From NCBI GenBank assembly GCA_017475185.1, contig JAFVGB010000004.1, positions 1 to 64,000 on the forward strand: a stretch of 64,000 bases of DNA, written 5' to 3'. This document shows positions 63,906 to 64,000 of the stretch, in pieces (the stretch's first letter is position 1; every line of letters begins with the position of its first letter). The position numbers and the translations under genes are program-made. The notes below the pieces were generated by a model. The model did no database searches. It was not told the origin of the DNA and was given only the letters and a program-made list of their open reading frames with translations. This DNA comes from Clostridia bacterium (lineage in GTDB: Bacteria; Bacillota_A; Clostridia; TANB77; CAG-508).

Positions 63906-64000
63906 ATTATTCACCCCTTTTTTAGTTCATATATATTAATGATACTATTATTTAATATTCTTGTCAATTATTTTCATAAAGTTTTTGATATCTATGATTT

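Noticed and set aside
1..64000. CRISPR arrays, tRNA genes, prophage
   Set aside because: No regularly spaced repeats with spacers, no cloverleaf-like sequences and no phage genes were seen.

Overview
This is a low-GC (roughly 28% by eye), endospore-forming Gram-positive chromosome segment, most likely from an uncultured Clostridia lineage. The evidence is sporulation genes (spoIIGA, sigE, sigG, spoIIE, a CwlD amidase, a PASTA-tailed SpoVD-type PBP, SleB-like hydrolases), a DAP-type MurE (DNPR motif), SipW-type signal peptidase, a sortase and large surface proteins. The species assignment is an inference; only the first ~280 nt of a 16S gene are present.

Layout. 1-760: 5' end of a 16S rRNA gene (minus strand) with two tandem consensus promoters. 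757-27600: a long minus-strand division and cell-wall cluster read from mraZ (27.5 kb) down to ymxH (0.8 kb): mraZ, rsmH, ftsL, spoVD, murE, mraY, ftsW, murG, rsmA, sortase, cwlD, M23 peptidase, murA, ftsQ, two DUF881 genes, sbp, ftsA, ftsZ, spoIIGA, sigE, sigG, ymxH. It is interrupted by an opposite-strand pair (alanine racemase-like plus ATP-grasp ligase, 22.4-24.9 kb). 27.6-39.2 kb: a giant LRR surface protein, a three-gene unit of unknown role (Ig-like membrane protein, REC-GGDEF protein, degenerate aldehyde-dehydrogenase-like protein), spoIIE, and two small plus-strand genes. 39.2-47.7 kb: shape cluster radC-mreB-mreC-mreD-mrdA-minC, a ZIP transporter and a tandem signal-peptidase pair. 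47.8-64 kb: tex, a thioester/Cna_B surface protein, rubrerythrin, ftsH, two SleB-like hydrolases, tilS, a third GC-richer SleB-like gene, dnaB, rplI and three small membrane proteins.

Main discovery. Five otherwise well-conserved genes (sigE, cwlD, spoVD, rsmH, dnaB) are each interrupted by a frame change. At all six break points the ribosome meets an in-frame CGG codon followed by A or T. Skipping only the C (a +1 shift, so the next codon is GGA/GGT, glycine) restores the family sequence and gives a normal protein length (for example RsmH 312 aa, CwlD 238 aa, DnaB 443 aa). sigE needs two such shifts nine bases apart. By reading every CCG trinucleotide on the complementary strand I found no in-frame CGG in any other native-looking gene. 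The only in-frame CGG codons at normal arginine positions are in three SleB-like genes, one of which is clearly GC-richer. This fits a lineage in which CGG is no longer read as arginine and instead acts as a +1 recoding signal giving glycine. Artefact or pseudogene explanations are considered and look unlikely, but cannot be excluded from the sequence alone.

Other structure: five copies of an intergenic palindromic repeat (AAGACCGTCCC ... GTTTCAAATTTGAAAC), all in one orientation; a three-box MraZ operator; terminator hairpins whose second arm carries the next gene's Shine-Dalgarno (cwlD, zip); a hairpin/mini-ORF leader before the racemase; and a mreD that appears to start at CTG.
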